This document shows positions 1 to 9,473 of a stretch of 64,000 bases of DNA, piece by piece (positions within the stretch are counted from its first letter, which is position 1; the number at the start of each line of letters is the position of its first letter). The notes beneath the pieces are model-generated. The model made no database searches and was not told the origin of the DNA. It saw nothing but the letters and a program-made list of their open reading frames with translations. This DNA comes from Methanothermus fervidus DSM 2088. GTDB lineage: Archaea; Methanobacteriota; Methanobacteria; DSM-2088; Methanothermaceae. Location of the stretch: the NCBI GenBank assembly GCA_000166095.1, contig CP002278.1:1148001-1212000 (forward strand), given 5' to 3'. Both the position numbers and the translations under genes were made by a program.

Positions 1-55
1 GAAACCTCATAAATCTTTACATACAAACAATATAAAAAATTTGTGAGGTGGTAAC

Positions 56-499
56 TTGAATATTGCTATAACTTCTGGTAAAAGTGAAGGCCCCACAAAG
101 TTAAATGCATTTGATAATGCCTTATTAGATGCTGGTATTGGAAATGTAAATTTGATAGAAGTTTCTAGTATAGTTCCGCCAGGTGCAAAAATAATTCCAT
201 TACCTAAATTTGAAGTAGGATCAATGGTTAAATGTGTATTAGCGAAAAAGATTTCGGAAAGAAAAGATGATTTAATTTCTGCTAGTGTAGCTGTTGCAAT
301 GTCAAAAGATTTTGGATGTATAGCTGAACACAGTGGCGTAAATGTAAGTCCTGAAAAAGTTAGGGAAAGATGTGTATCAACTGTTAAAAACATGATGAAA
401 AAAAGGAATAAAAAAATAGAAGAATTAATTGTGGAGGAGATAAATCATAGAGTTAAAAAATGTGGTGCAGTGGTTGCTGCGGTAGTTTATATAGAATAG
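56..499 (+). CDS. pdaD: Pyruvoyl-dependent arginine decarboxylase
   Basis: Converts arginine to agmatine, the first step of polyamine synthesis in methanogens. The 147-residue product has the family core EVSSIVPPGA. By family knowledge the chain self-cleaves between the two serines (Ser37/Ser38), leaving a pyruvoyl group on the beta chain that acts as the cofactor. The length is close to the roughly 160 residues usual for the family. The start is TTG at 56, chosen because GAGGTG lies just upstream at 45-50 and the family begins in this way. It is the first gene of a tightly packed rightward run. The upstream 55 bases are A+T-rich and may hold the promoter, but no clear TATA box was fixed. Confidence 0.92.
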   Translation: MNIAITSGKSEGPTKLNAFDNALLDAGIGNVNLIEVSSIVPPGAKIIPLPKFEVGSMVKCVLAKKISERKDDLISASVAVAMSKDFGCIAEHSGVNVSPEKVRERCVSTVKNMMKKRNKKIEELIVEEINHRVKKCGAVVAAVVYIE

Positions 500-511
500 A
501 AAGGTGTCTGA

Positions 512-1357
512 ATGGATGAATCAGAAATTAGAAAATGGAAAAAAGTATCATTGGAAATGGCTAGACGCGTAGAAAGAGCAATATCACCATTAATTGGTAC
601 TGAAGAAGCTGGAAAGATAGTTAAAATGGGTGCTGATGGTACTCCAACAAAATTGATAGATTTAATAGCTGAAGATGAAGTTATAAATGTGTTAAAAGAA
701 GTTGGAGAACCTGTTGGATTAGTAACTGAAGAATCTGGAAGTTTTGATATAAATAAGAAAGTTGTAAGTAGAAACAAAAAAATAACTTTTGTTGTTGATC
801 CTCTTGATGGAACAACTAATGCTATAAAAAACATTCCTTTTTATGGCATATCGATAGCTGTAGCTGAACATCCGCAAAATAGAGATCCTGTACTTAATGA
901 TGTTGTTATTGGAGTTGTAAGGAATTTTACAACAAGAGATACCTATACAGCCATAAAAGATAGAGGTGCATCTTTAAACGGAAATGAAATATCTCCATCA
1001 TCAAATAAATTTTTGAATGAAGCATCTGTTGGTGCTTTTATTTATGGAACTAGATTTAAAGATCTGGATAATTTATGTAGCAAGATAAGAAGGATGAGAA
1101 TATTGGGTGCAGTAGCTTTAGAATTAAGTTATGTTGCTAATGGCGTATATGATGCATTTATAGATATAAGAGGAAGGTTAAGAATTGTGGACATTGCTGC
1201 TGCAAAACTTATTGTAGACGAAGCTGGAGGGATAGTTACAGACCATCAAGGCAATGTTATAAATGGCCCATTGAATGTAAGAGAAAGGACATCTTTAGTT
1301 GCTGCAGGAAACAATGCTTTACATTCAAAAATTATAGAAGTTTTGGAGGAACTTTAA
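512..1357 (+). CDS. Inositol monophosphatase / fructose-1,6-bisphosphatase family protein
   Basis: A 281-residue Mg2+-dependent sugar phosphatase of the archaeal IMPase/FBPase family. Visible are the metal-binding DPLDGTTN motif near residue 96, the upstream TEESG glutamate motif, and the C-terminal VDIAAA followed by EAGG that completes the site. Archaeal members hydrolyse inositol-1-phosphate, fructose-1,6-bisphosphate or NADP, and the substrate cannot be told from sequence. Its stop overlaps the NAD kinase start by one base. In Methanocaldococcus the two activities are fused in one polypeptide (MJ0917), which makes an NADP-phosphatase role worth considering here. AAGGTG at 501-506 supports the ATG start. 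Confidence 0.92.
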   Translation: MDESEIRKWKKVSLEMARRVERAISPLIGTEEAGKIVKMGADGTPTKLIDLIAEDEVINVLKEVGEPVGLVTEESGSFDINKKVVSRNKKITFVVDPLDGTTNAIKNIPFYGISIAVAEHPQNRDPVLNDVVIGVVRNFTTRDTYTAIKDRGASLNGNEISPSSNKFLNEASVGAFIYGTRFKDLDNLCSKIRRMRILGAVALELSYVANGVYDAFIDIRGRLRIVDIAAAKLIVDEAGGIVTDHQGNVINGPLNVRERTSLVAAGNNALHSKIIEVLEEL

Positions 1358-2187
1358 TGCATATTGGACTTGTTGCAAGATTAGACATGCAAAAATCCAT
1401 CAAACTAGCAAAAAAAATTGTAGAGTTTTTAGAAAAGAAAGGTATTCAAGTTTCAGTGGAATCATCACTAGCTGATATTATTAACAAAAAAGACATAAAA
1501 TGTGACTTAGAAAAAATGGAAGCAGACATGATTGTTACTATAGGTGGCGATGGTACAATACTTAGAACGCAAGGGATTGCCAAAAACATACCTATTTTTG
1601 GTATAAATATGGGTACTATTGGATTTTTAACAGAAATAGATCATCAAAACGCATTTGAAGCTTTAGAAAAAGTGATTTCAGGTAAATATTTTATTGAGGA
1701 GAGAAGCAGATTGGAAGTTTGTGGAAAAAAATTACCTCCAGCACTTAATGAGGTTGTTGTAATAACTAGTAAGCCTGCAAAAATGCTTCATTTTGAAGTT
1801 TTAGTGGATGATGAAGTGGTTGAAAATTTAAGAGCAGATGGAATGATTGTTTCTACACCTAGTGGATCTACGGCATATTCAATGTCTGCTGGAGGTCCTA
1901 TTGTAGATCCAAATGTGGATGCATTTATAATAGTCCCAATATGTCCATTTAAATTAAGTGCAAGACCTCTAGTAGTTCCAGATAATAGTAAAATAAAAAT
2001 TAAGCTTTTAAAGAAAGGAAAAGATGCAATAGTGGTTGTTGATGGTCAAGCAGAAGATAAAATAACTTATATGGAAGAATTAACACTTAAAAAATATAAA
2101 TCCCCTGCTTATTTTGTAAGATTAAAAAAAGGTTTTTACAGAAGAATCAGAGAAAAATTAACTGAAGGTGGCATTGCCTTTCTTTAA
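1357..2187 (+). CDS. nadK: NAD kinase (ATP/polyphosphate-NAD kinase)
   Basis: Phosphorylates NAD to NADP. The 276-residue protein shows the diagnostic TIGGDGTIL motif near residue 63, the NMGTIGFL segment, and the glycine-rich GSTAYSMSAGGP nucleotide-binding loop. Length is normal for a stand-alone NAD kinase. The ATG shares one base with the TAA of the preceding phosphatase gene, and GGAGGA at 1345-1350 is a strong ribosome site, so the two are almost certainly co-translated. This pairing controls the NAD/NADP balance and mirrors the fused enzyme of methanococci. Confidence 0.95.
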   Translation: MHIGLVARLDMQKSIKLAKKIVEFLEKKGIQVSVESSLADIINKKDIKCDLEKMEADMIVTIGGDGTILRTQGIAKNIPIFGINMGTIGFLTEIDHQNAFEALEKVISGKYFIEERSRLEVCGKKLPPALNEVVVITSKPAKMLHFEVLVDDEVVENLRADGMIVSTPSGSTAYSMSAGGPIVDPNVDAFIIVPICPFKLSARPLVVPDNSKIKIKLLKKGKDAIVVVDGQAEDKITYMEELTLKKYKSPAYFVRLKKGFYRRIREKLTEGGIAFL

Positions 2188-2205
2188 TATTTTAATGGTG
2201 TTTTT

Positions 2206-3519
2206 ATGGATGTCCTTGTTGTAGATCTCACGCATGGTGGTATTACCTTAGCCAAAGAATTAAAAAAATATTTTGACAATGTTTTTGTTTGGGACATCTA
2301 CAATACTGTTCCTAAAGAAAAAAAGAAATTCTTAAGTAAGTATTTTAAATTTGTAGATACTGTCCCTAAAAGAAAAAATATTAAAATAATTGCACCAGTT
2401 CATTGCCCTCTAAATATAACTCCTGATTTTACACATCATGAGGCTGTAAATTTTATTTTACAGGATTGGAAAAATAAAAGAGACATACCAATAATTGAAG
2501 TTACTGGTGTTAAGGGCAAGACATCGGTAGTATGGATGTTAAAAGAAATTTTATCTCATAAAAACCCATTAATATTGAGCAGTATTGGTATTTTTTTAAA
2601 AGATAAAGTTTTAAAAAAAGACGTGAGCATAACTCCAGCAAATATAATCAAGGCTATTAAATTGGGAAAAGACAAATTTGGAGTTTGTATATTTGAAGTA
2701 TCACTTGGAGGTACAGGATTAGCAGATGTTGGTGTATTAACAAATATAGTTGAGGATTATCTGATAGCTGGAGGAAAAAGAAAAGCTAGTGAAGCTAAAA
2801 AACAAATATTTAGGAGTAAAATAACTTGCTGTGATTACAAAACACTAAAAAAATTTTATAAGGAATACATAGGGGAAGCAAATACTTTCTCTATAAATTA
2901 TCATGATGATGTAAATGTTTGGACTTCATCCATAAAATATGATTTTGAAAAAACCTCATTTAAAGTAAATGTAGATGGATTAAAAACTTTAAAGGGAGAA
3001 TTTTGTGGAAATATACGTATAGAAACATTTGCTCCAACATCTCATTATTTGTTAAATGTTTTAGCAGCTATATCTGCTGCATTGTCTTTAGGCGTTAAAA
3101 CAAAATACATAAAAAAAGGATTGTATAATTTTAGAGGCTTAAAAGGAAGAAGTTCCATAAAAAGAAAAAATAGTTGTAGAATAATAGAGGAAATAAATCC
3201 AGGTATAAACACTAAAACTATTGAAAATTCACTGGAAATTGCCAAAAATCTAAAAAATTCTGTAGTGATCATCGGTGGTCAATATGGTGTCACCTGTGAA
3301 GAACTCAATGAGGAAAGAGTTGCTAAAATAATTGATAATAATAGAGATGTTAATGTAGCATTAGTAGATGAGGTTGGAAAAAGCTTATTAAAAAAAATAA
3401 AAAGGAAAGTGGAATATGCTGACAATCCTAATAAATTGCTAAAATCATTTATAGAAAGAGGTTTTAAAAATATTGTGTTTGTGTACAGGTCAAAATATTC
3501 AGATTTAAGCAAAAGATGA
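2206..3519 (+). CDS. cfbE: Mur ligase family protein, probable coenzyme F430 synthetase
   Basis: A 437-residue ATP-dependent ligase of the Mur family with the P-loop GVKGKTS at residues 101-107. The N-terminus is a Rossmann-like domain and the C-terminus looks like the Mur ligase substrate domain. CfbE closes the final carbocyclic ring of 15,17(3)-seco-F430, the last step of F430 synthesis for methyl-coenzyme M reductase. Assignment rests on the Mur-type P-loop, the divergent rest of the protein, and the position directly before hemC, another tetrapyrrole gene. I have not compared it with a characterised CfbE. A pseudomurein peptide ligase is the main alternative. A GGTG ribosome site precedes ATG 2206. 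Confidence 0.72.
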   Translation: MDVLVVDLTHGGITLAKELKKYFDNVFVWDIYNTVPKEKKKFLSKYFKFVDTVPKRKNIKIIAPVHCPLNITPDFTHHEAVNFILQDWKNKRDIPIIEVTGVKGKTSVVWMLKEILSHKNPLILSSIGIFLKDKVLKKDVSITPANIIKAIKLGKDKFGVCIFEVSLGGTGLADVGVLTNIVEDYLIAGGKRKASEAKKQIFRSKITCCDYKTLKKFYKEYIGEANTFSINYHDDVNVWTSSIKYDFEKTSFKVNVDGLKTLKGEFCGNIRIETFAPTSHYLLNVLAAISAALSLGVKTKYIKKGLYNFRGLKGRSSIKRKNSCRIIEEINPGINTKTIENSLEIAKNLKNSVVIIGGQYGVTCEELNEERVAKIIDNNRDVNVALVDEVGKSLLKKIKRKVEYADNPNKLLKSFIERGFKNIVFVYRSKYSDLSKR

Positions 3520-3530
3520 AGTGATAAAAA

Positions 3531-4400
3531 ATGATAGTTGGTACCAGAGGTAGTCCATTAGCACTCAAACAAACATATTATGTTGTTAATCAACTTTCAA
3601 AATTGGTTAATGAGGAAGTAAAAATCAAAATTATAAAAACAACAGGGGATAAAATCAAGGATTCTCAGTTACATAAAATAGGTCAAAGAGGAGTTTTTAC
3701 AAAAGAAATTGACAAGGCAGTGCTAAATGAAGAAGTTGATTTGGCAGTCCATAGTTTGAAAGATGTACCAACAGAATTACATGAGGATTTAGAGATAGTA
3801 GCTATCCCACATAGAGATTCACCAAACGAAGTTTTAGTTTCTAAATATAGTTGGGATGAATTATCTGAAGAATGTATTTTAGGTACAAGTAGTTTAAGAA
3901 GAAAAGCATTTTGTCGTTACCATGGAAAAAAATTTAAAATAAAACCTTTGAGAGGAAACATTGAGACTAGAATTAAAAAAGTCGAAGATGGAGAATACGA
4001 TGCTACAATAATGGCTGAAGCCGCACTAAAGCGTTTAAATCTTGAAAAATATATTAAAAAAAGATTTTCTGTGAAATATTTTACTCCCTCTGCAGGACAA
4101 GGAGCAATAGCTATAGAAACGAGGTCTGATAGTAAATATATCTCTGTATTAAAAAAATTAAATGATCATAGAGCATTTTATGAAGTAACTGCTGAAAGAA
4201 CAGTACTAAAAGAACTTGGCGTTGGATGCCAATGGCCTATAGGTGTTGTGGCCAGATCCAAAGGCAAAAATTTAAATCTTTATGCAATTTTACTGTCTAA
4301 GAAAGGCAAACTGCTTTCAAAAATTGAGCTAGATGGGAAACTTCATGAAGCTACAAAATTAGGAAAAAAAGCTGCAAAAAAAATGGAGGGTTACATCTGA
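3531..4400 (+). CDS. hemC: Hydroxymethylbilane synthase (porphobilinogen deaminase)
   Basis: Joins four porphobilinogen units into hydroxymethylbilane, feeding uroporphyrinogen III, sirohydrochlorin, F430 and cobamides. The N-terminus GTRGSPLALKQT is the family signature. HSLKDVP and the arginine-rich TSSLRRKA stretch follow, and Cys233 in GVGCQWP is the attachment site of the dipyrromethane cofactor. At 289 residues it is normal length. The stop TGA is embedded in CTGA shared with the next gene. The hemB gene of the same pathway lies at about 50.6 kb in this window. Confidence 0.96.
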   Translation: MIVGTRGSPLALKQTYYVVNQLSKLVNEEVKIKIIKTTGDKIKDSQLHKIGQRGVFTKEIDKAVLNEEVDLAVHSLKDVPTELHEDLEIVAIPHRDSPNEVLVSKYSWDELSEECILGTSSLRRKAFCRYHGKKFKIKPLRGNIETRIKKVEDGEYDATIMAEAALKRLNLEKYIKKRFSVKYFTPSAGQGAIAIETRSDSKYISVLKKLNDHRAFYEVTAERTVLKELGVGCQWPIGVVARSKGKNLNLYAILLSKKGKLLSKIELDGKLHEATKLGKKAAKKMEGYI

Positions 4401-5359
4401 AAAAATTAAATGTTGGAGTTATAGGAGTAGGAGCTATGGGTTACAATCATGCAAGAGTCTATTCCCAATTAAAAAATGCAAATCTTTTAGCAGTGGCAGA
4501 TATATCAAAGACTGCTCTCAAAAGGGTCACAAAAAGATATAATACAAAAGGATTCACAGATTATATGAAAGTCCTCGAAATGCCTGAAATAGACGCTGTA
4601 AGTGTGTGTGTACCAACCACTTATCACTATAAAGTTACAATGGATGCTATAGAACATGGAAAACATGTTTTAGTTGAAAAACCAATTGCATTTACAGTTG
4701 AAGAAGCCAAAGAAATGATTAAATTTGCAAGAAAAAAGAATGTTAAGTTAAGTGTCGGACATGTAGAACGTTTTAATCCAGCTGTACAAAAAGCAAAAGA
4801 AGTTGTAGAAAGTGGAACCATTGGTGACATTGTTACAGCATCCACAAAAAGGGTTGGACCATTTCCGCCACGAATCAAAGATGTCGGAGTGACTATAGAT
4901 CTCGCAATTCATGACATAGATATCATGCATTATCTTTTTGAAAAGAAAGTTGTGGAAGTATATGCATACATGGGAAGTATCTTAAATAAATGTGAATTTG
5001 AAGATCATGCTGAAATCATGGTAAAATTTCAGGAAAATATAGTTGGTTTACTAGAAGTTAATTGGCTAACTCCTTACAAAAAAAGAAAATTATCAATAAC
5101 AGGTACAGATGGGATTATATCTGTTGATTATATTACTCAAAATCTTAAAGTACATGGTAAATTCGCACAAAACATAAGTATAAATAAAGAAGAACCTTTA
5201 AAAAATGAATTAAGATCATTTGTAAATTCTGTGTTGGAAGATAAAGAACCTCCTGTAAATGGTGAAAGTGGATTGTATGCACTTAAAGTTGTGTTAAATG
5301 CTATAAAATCTGCAAAAAAAGGATATCCTGTAAGATTAGAAGGTGGAAAAAATGAATAA
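4397..5359 (+). CDS. Gfo/Idh/MocA family NAD(P)-dependent oxidoreductase
   Basis: Probable sugar or cyclitol dehydrogenase of 320 residues. The Rossmann motif GVIGVGAMG at the N-terminus and the EKPIA motif (Glu-Lys-Pro) near the middle identify the family. A conserved His pair in [10 protein letters not shown] fits the catalytic region. The first ATG in frame (4436) falls inside the nucleotide-binding loop and would destroy it. The only upstream candidate with a ribosome site is CTG at 4397, which follows GGAGG at 4385-4389 by seven bases and overlaps the hemC stop as CTGA. I therefore annotate a CTG start. The substrate is unknown. It ends inside the start of the regulator gene (8-base overlap). 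Confidence 0.85.
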   Translation: MKKLNVGVIGVGAMGYNHARVYSQLKNANLLAVADISKTALKRVTKRYNTKGFTDYMKVLEMPEIDAVSVCVPTTYHYKVTMDAIEHGKHVLVEKPIAFTVEEAKEMIKFARKKNVKLSVGHVERFNPAVQKAKEVVESGTIGDIVTASTKRVGPFPPRIKDVGVTIDLAIHDIDIMHYLFEKKVVEVYAYMGSILNKCEFEDHAEIMVKFQENIVGLLEVNWLTPYKKRKLSITGTDGIISVDYITQNLKVHGKFAQNISINKEEPLKNELRSFVNSVLEDKEPPVNGESGLYALKVVLNAIKSAKKGYPVRLEGGKNE

Positions 5360-5942
5360 AGAACTTATAAAAAAAGCTCAAGAACTTCGAGCCAGAGGAT
5401 TTACAACTGGAGAAATAGCGGATGAATTAAATATCTCCAGAGACACAGCAAGATGGCTGATATTAAAGGCTGAAGAAAAAGTTAGTAGAAAAGCTCCAAC
5501 AGACATTGCCATTGATTGGAGATGTTTGAGTGAAAGTGCATCAAGACTAAAATATGTATCAGCTATCATGGCAGATATAGCATCTAAGTATGATGTGGAA
5601 GGTATAGTGGGAATAGCTGTTAGTGGGGTACCAATAGCAACATTGATGGCAACATTAATGAATAAGGAATTATCATTTTCAGTTTTTCACCCTGCTAAAT
5701 TAAGGAAAGAAAAGGATGTAGATGGTACAATCAGCAGTAATTTCGCAAGCATATATAATAAAAAGGTAATCATTGTGGACGATGTTATAACAAGTGGTAG
5801 GACTGTTAAGGAAGCTGTAAAAGTTGTAAAGGAGCAAGGGGCAAAACCAGTTGCAGTTGTAGTGTTAATTGACAAGAAAAATCTCAAAGAAGTTGATGGA
5901 GTGCCAGTTGAATCATTAATTAAAGTTACTAGGGTAGGATAA
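5352..5942 (+). CDS. gfcR: PRTase-type transcriptional regulator, GfcR/PyrE-like
   Basis: A 196-residue protein with an N-terminal helix-turn-helix ([20 protein letters not shown], residues about 16-35) and a C-terminal type I phosphoribosyltransferase domain carrying the PRPP-binding [13 protein letters not shown] loop. This architecture is that of the archaeal GfcR family, earlier annotated as orotate phosphoribosyltransferase-like, which probably senses a nucleotide or PRPP-like ligand. ATG 5352 is preferred because GAAGGTGG at 5339-5346 is correctly spaced. A GTG three codons earlier has no ribosome site. It sits inside the metabolic run, so it may regulate this operon, but no operator was identified. 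Confidence 0.88.
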   Translation: MNKELIKKAQELRARGFTTGEIADELNISRDTARWLILKAEEKVSRKAPTDIAIDWRCLSESASRLKYVSAIMADIASKYDVEGIVGIAVSGVPIATLMATLMNKELSFSVFHPAKLRKEKDVDGTISSNFASIYNKKVIIVDDVITSGRTVKEAVKVVKEQGAKPVAVVVLIDKKNLKEVDGVPVESLIKVTRVG

Positions 5943-5947
5943 ATGAA

Positions 5948-7282
5948 ATGAGATTCCGATTAGCTATTATCTTAGGAAAAATTGTAAGATTTGGTTTAAG
6001 ACTTTTAGGTAGAAGTGCTACAGCATTGCCTGGAAACATAGCATTAAAAATTTATCCAAATTTATTGAAGGTTATAGATAAAAGATGCAAAAAGAAAATA
6101 ATCATAACAGGTACAAATGGTAAAACAACTACAAATAATTTGATTTCATATATTCTTAAAGGAAAATTTAAGAATGTGCTTTCAAATTTAAGAGGAGCAA
6201 ATATGGCGCAGGGTGTTGCCAGTGCTTTTATAGCAGATTTTAAGGATAAATATGATTGGGGTGTGTTTGAAATAGATGAAGGGTCTTTGGATGATGTCTT
6301 AAATTATATAAACCCTGATTTTGTCGTTGTAACTAATTTTTTTAGGGACCAGCTAGATAGATATGGAGAAATTGAAAATACAGTGGCATTAGTAAAAAAT
6401 GTTTTAAAAAAGAAAAAGAATCTTAAATTAGTGTTGAATGCTGACGATCCCTTAGTTGCTCAATTTAATGATTTAGAACATGAAAAAATTTTCTATGGTG
6501 TAAATAAAAACAAATTTAGTAGTGAGAAGGGAAAAGTTGTTGAAACATGGTATTGTCCAAAATGTGGTGCAAAAATGGATTATAAATTCTTTAATTATGG
6601 ACATCTAGGCGAATATAAGTGTAATAACTGTGGATTTAAAAATCCAGAAAGAAAATACCTAGTTGACAATGTTAAATTTGATGGAAAATTTACATTTGAT
6701 GTAAGATACAATGGTAAGATTACTAAAGACATCTCTTTCAGGTATGAAGGAATATATAATTTGTATAATTGTTGCGCTGCATTTGCAACTTGTTGTGAAC
6801 TAGGACTAGATCCAAATATAATTAAGGAAAGAATCAGCAACTTTACATATAGATTAGGTAGAATGGAAGAAATTGCATATAAAAATAAAATTATTAAAAT
6901 AGCACTTGCAAAAAATCCAATTGGATTAACTGAAGTAATAAGAACAATAAAACAAGATGAAAATAAAAAAACCTTGGTTTTCATTTTAAATGATAATCCA
7001 GCAGATGGTGAAGATGTATCATGGATCTGGGACGCTGATTTTAGTGAGCTTAAAAAAATAAAAAATATAAATTCAATAATATGTTCTGGAATAAGAGCAG
7101 AAGACATTGCACTTAGAATCAAGTATGCAAATGTCCCAACAGATCTTATAGAGATTGATGATAATATAAAAAGTGCTATTAAGAAAGGAATCATGACAAA
7201 AGTTAAGAGAGTCTATATAATACCAACATATACAGCAGTTTTTGAAAGTAGGGACATTGTATTAGAGTTGGTGAAAAAATGA
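5948..7282 (+). CDS. MurT-like Mur ligase (cell-wall amidotransferase ligase subunit)
   Basis: A 444-residue Mur ligase with P-loop GTNGKTT at 55-61, a four-cysteine zinc ribbon (Cys203, Cys206, Cys225, Cys228) inserted in the central domain, and a C-terminal region of the DUF1727 type. This layout is that of bacterial MurT, which with GatD amidates a glutamate in lipid II. In Methanobacteriales MurT/GatD homologues belong to the set of genes linked to pseudomurein synthesis, where the exact substrate is unproven. The N-terminal 40 residues are hydrophobic and basic and may touch the membrane. The stop overlaps the gatD-like start by four bases, as expected for a two-subunit enzyme. Confidence 0.88.
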   Translation: MRFRLAIILGKIVRFGLRLLGRSATALPGNIALKIYPNLLKVIDKRCKKKIIITGTNGKTTTNNLISYILKGKFKNVLSNLRGANMAQGVASAFIADFKDKYDWGVFEIDEGSLDDVLNYINPDFVVVTNFFRDQLDRYGEIENTVALVKNVLKKKKNLKLVLNADDPLVAQFNDLEHEKIFYGVNKNKFSSEKGKVVETWYCPKCGAKMDYKFFNYGHLGEYKCNNCGFKNPERKYLVDNVKFDGKFTFDVRYNGKITKDISFRYEGIYNLYNCCAAFATCCELGLDPNIIKERISNFTYRLGRMEEIAYKNKIIKIALAKNPIGLTEVIRTIKQDENKKTLVFILNDNPADGEDVSWIWDADFSELKKIKNINSIICSGIRAEDIALRIKYANVPTDLIEIDDNIKSAIKKGIMTKVKRVYIIPTYTAVFESRDIVLELVKK

Positions 7283-7998
7283 AATTGAAATTATTACATA
7301 TGTATCCAGATGTTTTGAATCTTTATAGAGATAGAGGGAATGTAATTACAATAAAAAGGAGGTGTGAATGGCGTAATATAGATATTGAGATCATTCCCTT
7401 CACAATTCATGATAAATACGATTTTGATGAAATAGATATATTTTTCATTGGTGGGGGATCAGACAGAGGACAAAGGATTGTATATAAAGATTTTCTAAAT
7501 TACAGACAAGAATTTAAAAGAGTTATAAAAGATGATGCTGTAATATTGGCGATATGTGGTGGATATCAGTTGTTAGGGAAAAAATACATAGATAGCGAAG
7601 GAAATGAGCTGCCAGGTCTTGGTATATTTAAATATGAAACTATAAGTGGGAAAGACAGACTAATTGGAAATATAATAATCGAAAATAATTTAGGATTAAA
7701 ACCAAAGACCATTGTTGGTTTTGAAAATCATGGAGGTAGGACATATAGTGATTATGAACCATTTGGATTTGTAAGAGTTGGTTATGGTAACAATGGAGAA
7801 GATGGAAAAGAAGGAATGGTATATAGAAATTGCATAGGTACATATCTTCATGGACCATTACTACCAAAAAATCCTCATTTAACAGATTATTTAATTTTAA
7901 AAGCACTTGAGAGAAAATATAATATTTCTTCTTTAGAGGAATTAAATGACGAAATTGAATATGCGGCCCATAAAAAAGTTTTAAAATTATATGGTTAA
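7279..7998 (+). CDS. GatD-like type 1 glutamine amidotransferase (MurT partner)
   Basis: A 239-residue class I glutamine amidotransferase of the CobB/CobQ-like GatD type. The nucleophile is Cys93 in AICGGYQ and the catalytic His191 lies in YLHGPLLPKNP. It would release ammonia from glutamine for the MurT-like ligase encoded immediately before it, the two genes overlapping as ATGA. The pair points to amidation of a cell-wall peptide precursor in a pseudomurein-containing archaeon. A GGTGA ribosome site precedes the ATG. Confidence 0.9.
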   Translation: MKLKLLHMYPDVLNLYRDRGNVITIKRRCEWRNIDIEIIPFTIHDKYDFDEIDIFFIGGGSDRGQRIVYKDFLNYRQEFKRVIKDDAVILAICGGYQLLGKKYIDSEGNELPGLGIFKYETISGKDRLIGNIIIENNLGLKPKTIVGFENHGGRTYSDYEPFGFVRVGYGNNGEDGKEGMVYRNCIGTYLHGPLLPKNPHLTDYLILKALERKYNISSLEELNDEIEYAAHKKVLKLYG

Positions 7999-8024
7999 TC
8001 AATGAGTTATTAAAAGGGAAAAAT

Positions 8025-9473
8025 ATGAAGACAGAAATAATTGATAGGAATGCAGAGTATTTGGGAATTCCTCGACTTTTATTGATGGAAAATGCTGGAA
8101 GATGCTTGGCAGAAAAAATTGTTAGTATTGCTGAAACAGAAAATGAAAAAATATCTATATTTTGTGGTTCTGGAGGCAATGGTGGGGATGGATTAGTGGC
8201 AGCTAGACACTTAGTTAATAGAGGATTTAAAGTTGAAGTCTTTTTAATGACACATCCTCAAAGAATAAGGTCTAAAGAAACAATCAAAAATTGGGAAATA
8301 ATAAATAATATGACGTATTCTGACAATTTGAATGTCAATGTTGTTTTAGATTCTTCTTATCTTCCTAGTAGTGTAGATGGCATAATTGTGGATGCAATGT
8401 TGGGAACAGGAATTAAAGGAAAAATTCGAGAACCTATAAGATCTGCTATAAAGCTAATAAATGATTCTAATGCTGTGGTGGTAGCGGTAGATGTTCCTAG
8501 TGGTTTAGATCCTACAACAGGAAAAATAAGTGATATAGCTGTTAAAGCTGATTATACAATAACTTTCCACAAAATAAAAAAAGGATTAGACACTAAAACT
8601 GCTGGAAAAATAATAGTATGTGACATAGGAATTCCAAAAGAAGCTGAAGTATTTGTAGGTCCTGGAGACTTAATTAGAATCAAAAGGAATCCTGAATCAC
8701 ATAAAGGAGAAAATGGTAAGGTTTTAATTATTGGTGGTAGTCCTGTATATAGTGGTGCTCCTGCATTGTCAGGGTTGGCAGCATTACAGGCAGGATGTGA
8801 TCTTGTAACAATTTTATGTCCAAAGACTGCAGCTCCAGTTATAAAATCATATAGTCCTGATTTAATTGTTAAAGAGATAGATAGTGATTATGTAGATAAA
8901 ATAGACATGGAACTCGTAGAAAAATCAGATAGTATTGTAATTGGCCCTGGTTTGGAAGAAAATCCTAAAACTCGTAAAGCATTTAAGTTTTTAATAAGAG
9001 AGATTGATGATACAACTCCTATAGTTATAGATGCTGATGCATTAAAACTTGTAGAAATAGAAGATATCAAAGATTTTGAAAACATTGTTTTGACACCGCA
9101 TCTAGGAGAATTTAAAAGACTGTTCAAAATTAGTGGTAAAGATTTAAAGTCAAAGATAAAATATGTTACTTCGGCCTCTAAAAAAATAAATGGCGTGATA
9201 TTGCTCAAAGGCAAAATAGATATTATAGCTCAAAATGGAAAAATACGGTTAAATAAAACTGGAAATCCTGGCATGACCGTTGGTGGAACGGGAGATGTTT
9301 TATCAGGCATTGTTGCTTCGCTTATATCGCAAAAATTAAGACCTTTTGATGCAGCATGTTTAGGAGCATTTATAAATGGAAAAGCAGGAGATCTAGCCAG
9401 TGAAATATATGGGTATAATTTTACAGCAACTAAAATGTTAAAATTTATTCCAAAGGCCATGAAATTAAAGTAG
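8025..9473 (+). CDS. nnr: Bifunctional NAD(P)H-hydrate epimerase/dehydratase
   Basis: Repairs hydrated NADH and NADPH. The N-terminal epimerase domain (residues about 1-205) has the GSGGNGGDGL motif. The C-terminal ADP-dependent dehydratase domain has GGSPVYSGAP, IDADAL and the ribokinase-like TGNPGMTVGGTGDVLSG motif. At 482 residues it is the usual fused length. It ends the long rightward run and overlaps the 3' end of the leftward bofA-like gene by nine bases. ATG 8025 follows AAAAGGGA. The first residues are somewhat shorter than some homologues but the conserved MENAG segment is intact. Confidence 0.94.
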   Translation: MKTEIIDRNAEYLGIPRLLLMENAGRCLAEKIVSIAETENEKISIFCGSGGNGGDGLVAARHLVNRGFKVEVFLMTHPQRIRSKETIKNWEIINNMTYSDNLNVNVVLDSSYLPSSVDGIIVDAMLGTGIKGKIREPIRSAIKLINDSNAVVVAVDVPSGLDPTTGKISDIAVKADYTITFHKIKKGLDTKTAGKIIVCDIGIPKEAEVFVGPGDLIRIKRNPESHKGENGKVLIIGGSPVYSGAPALSGLAALQAGCDLVTILCPKTAAPVIKSYSPDLIVKEIDSDYVDKIDMELVEKSDSIVIGPGLEENPKTRKAFKFLIREIDDTTPIVIDADALKLVEIEDIKDFENIVLTPHLGEFKRLFKISGKDLKSKIKYVTSASKKINGVILLKGKIDIIAQNGKIRLNKTGNPGMTVGGTGDVLSGIVASLISQKLRPFDAACLGAFINGKAGDLASEIYGYNFTATKMLKFIPKAMKLK

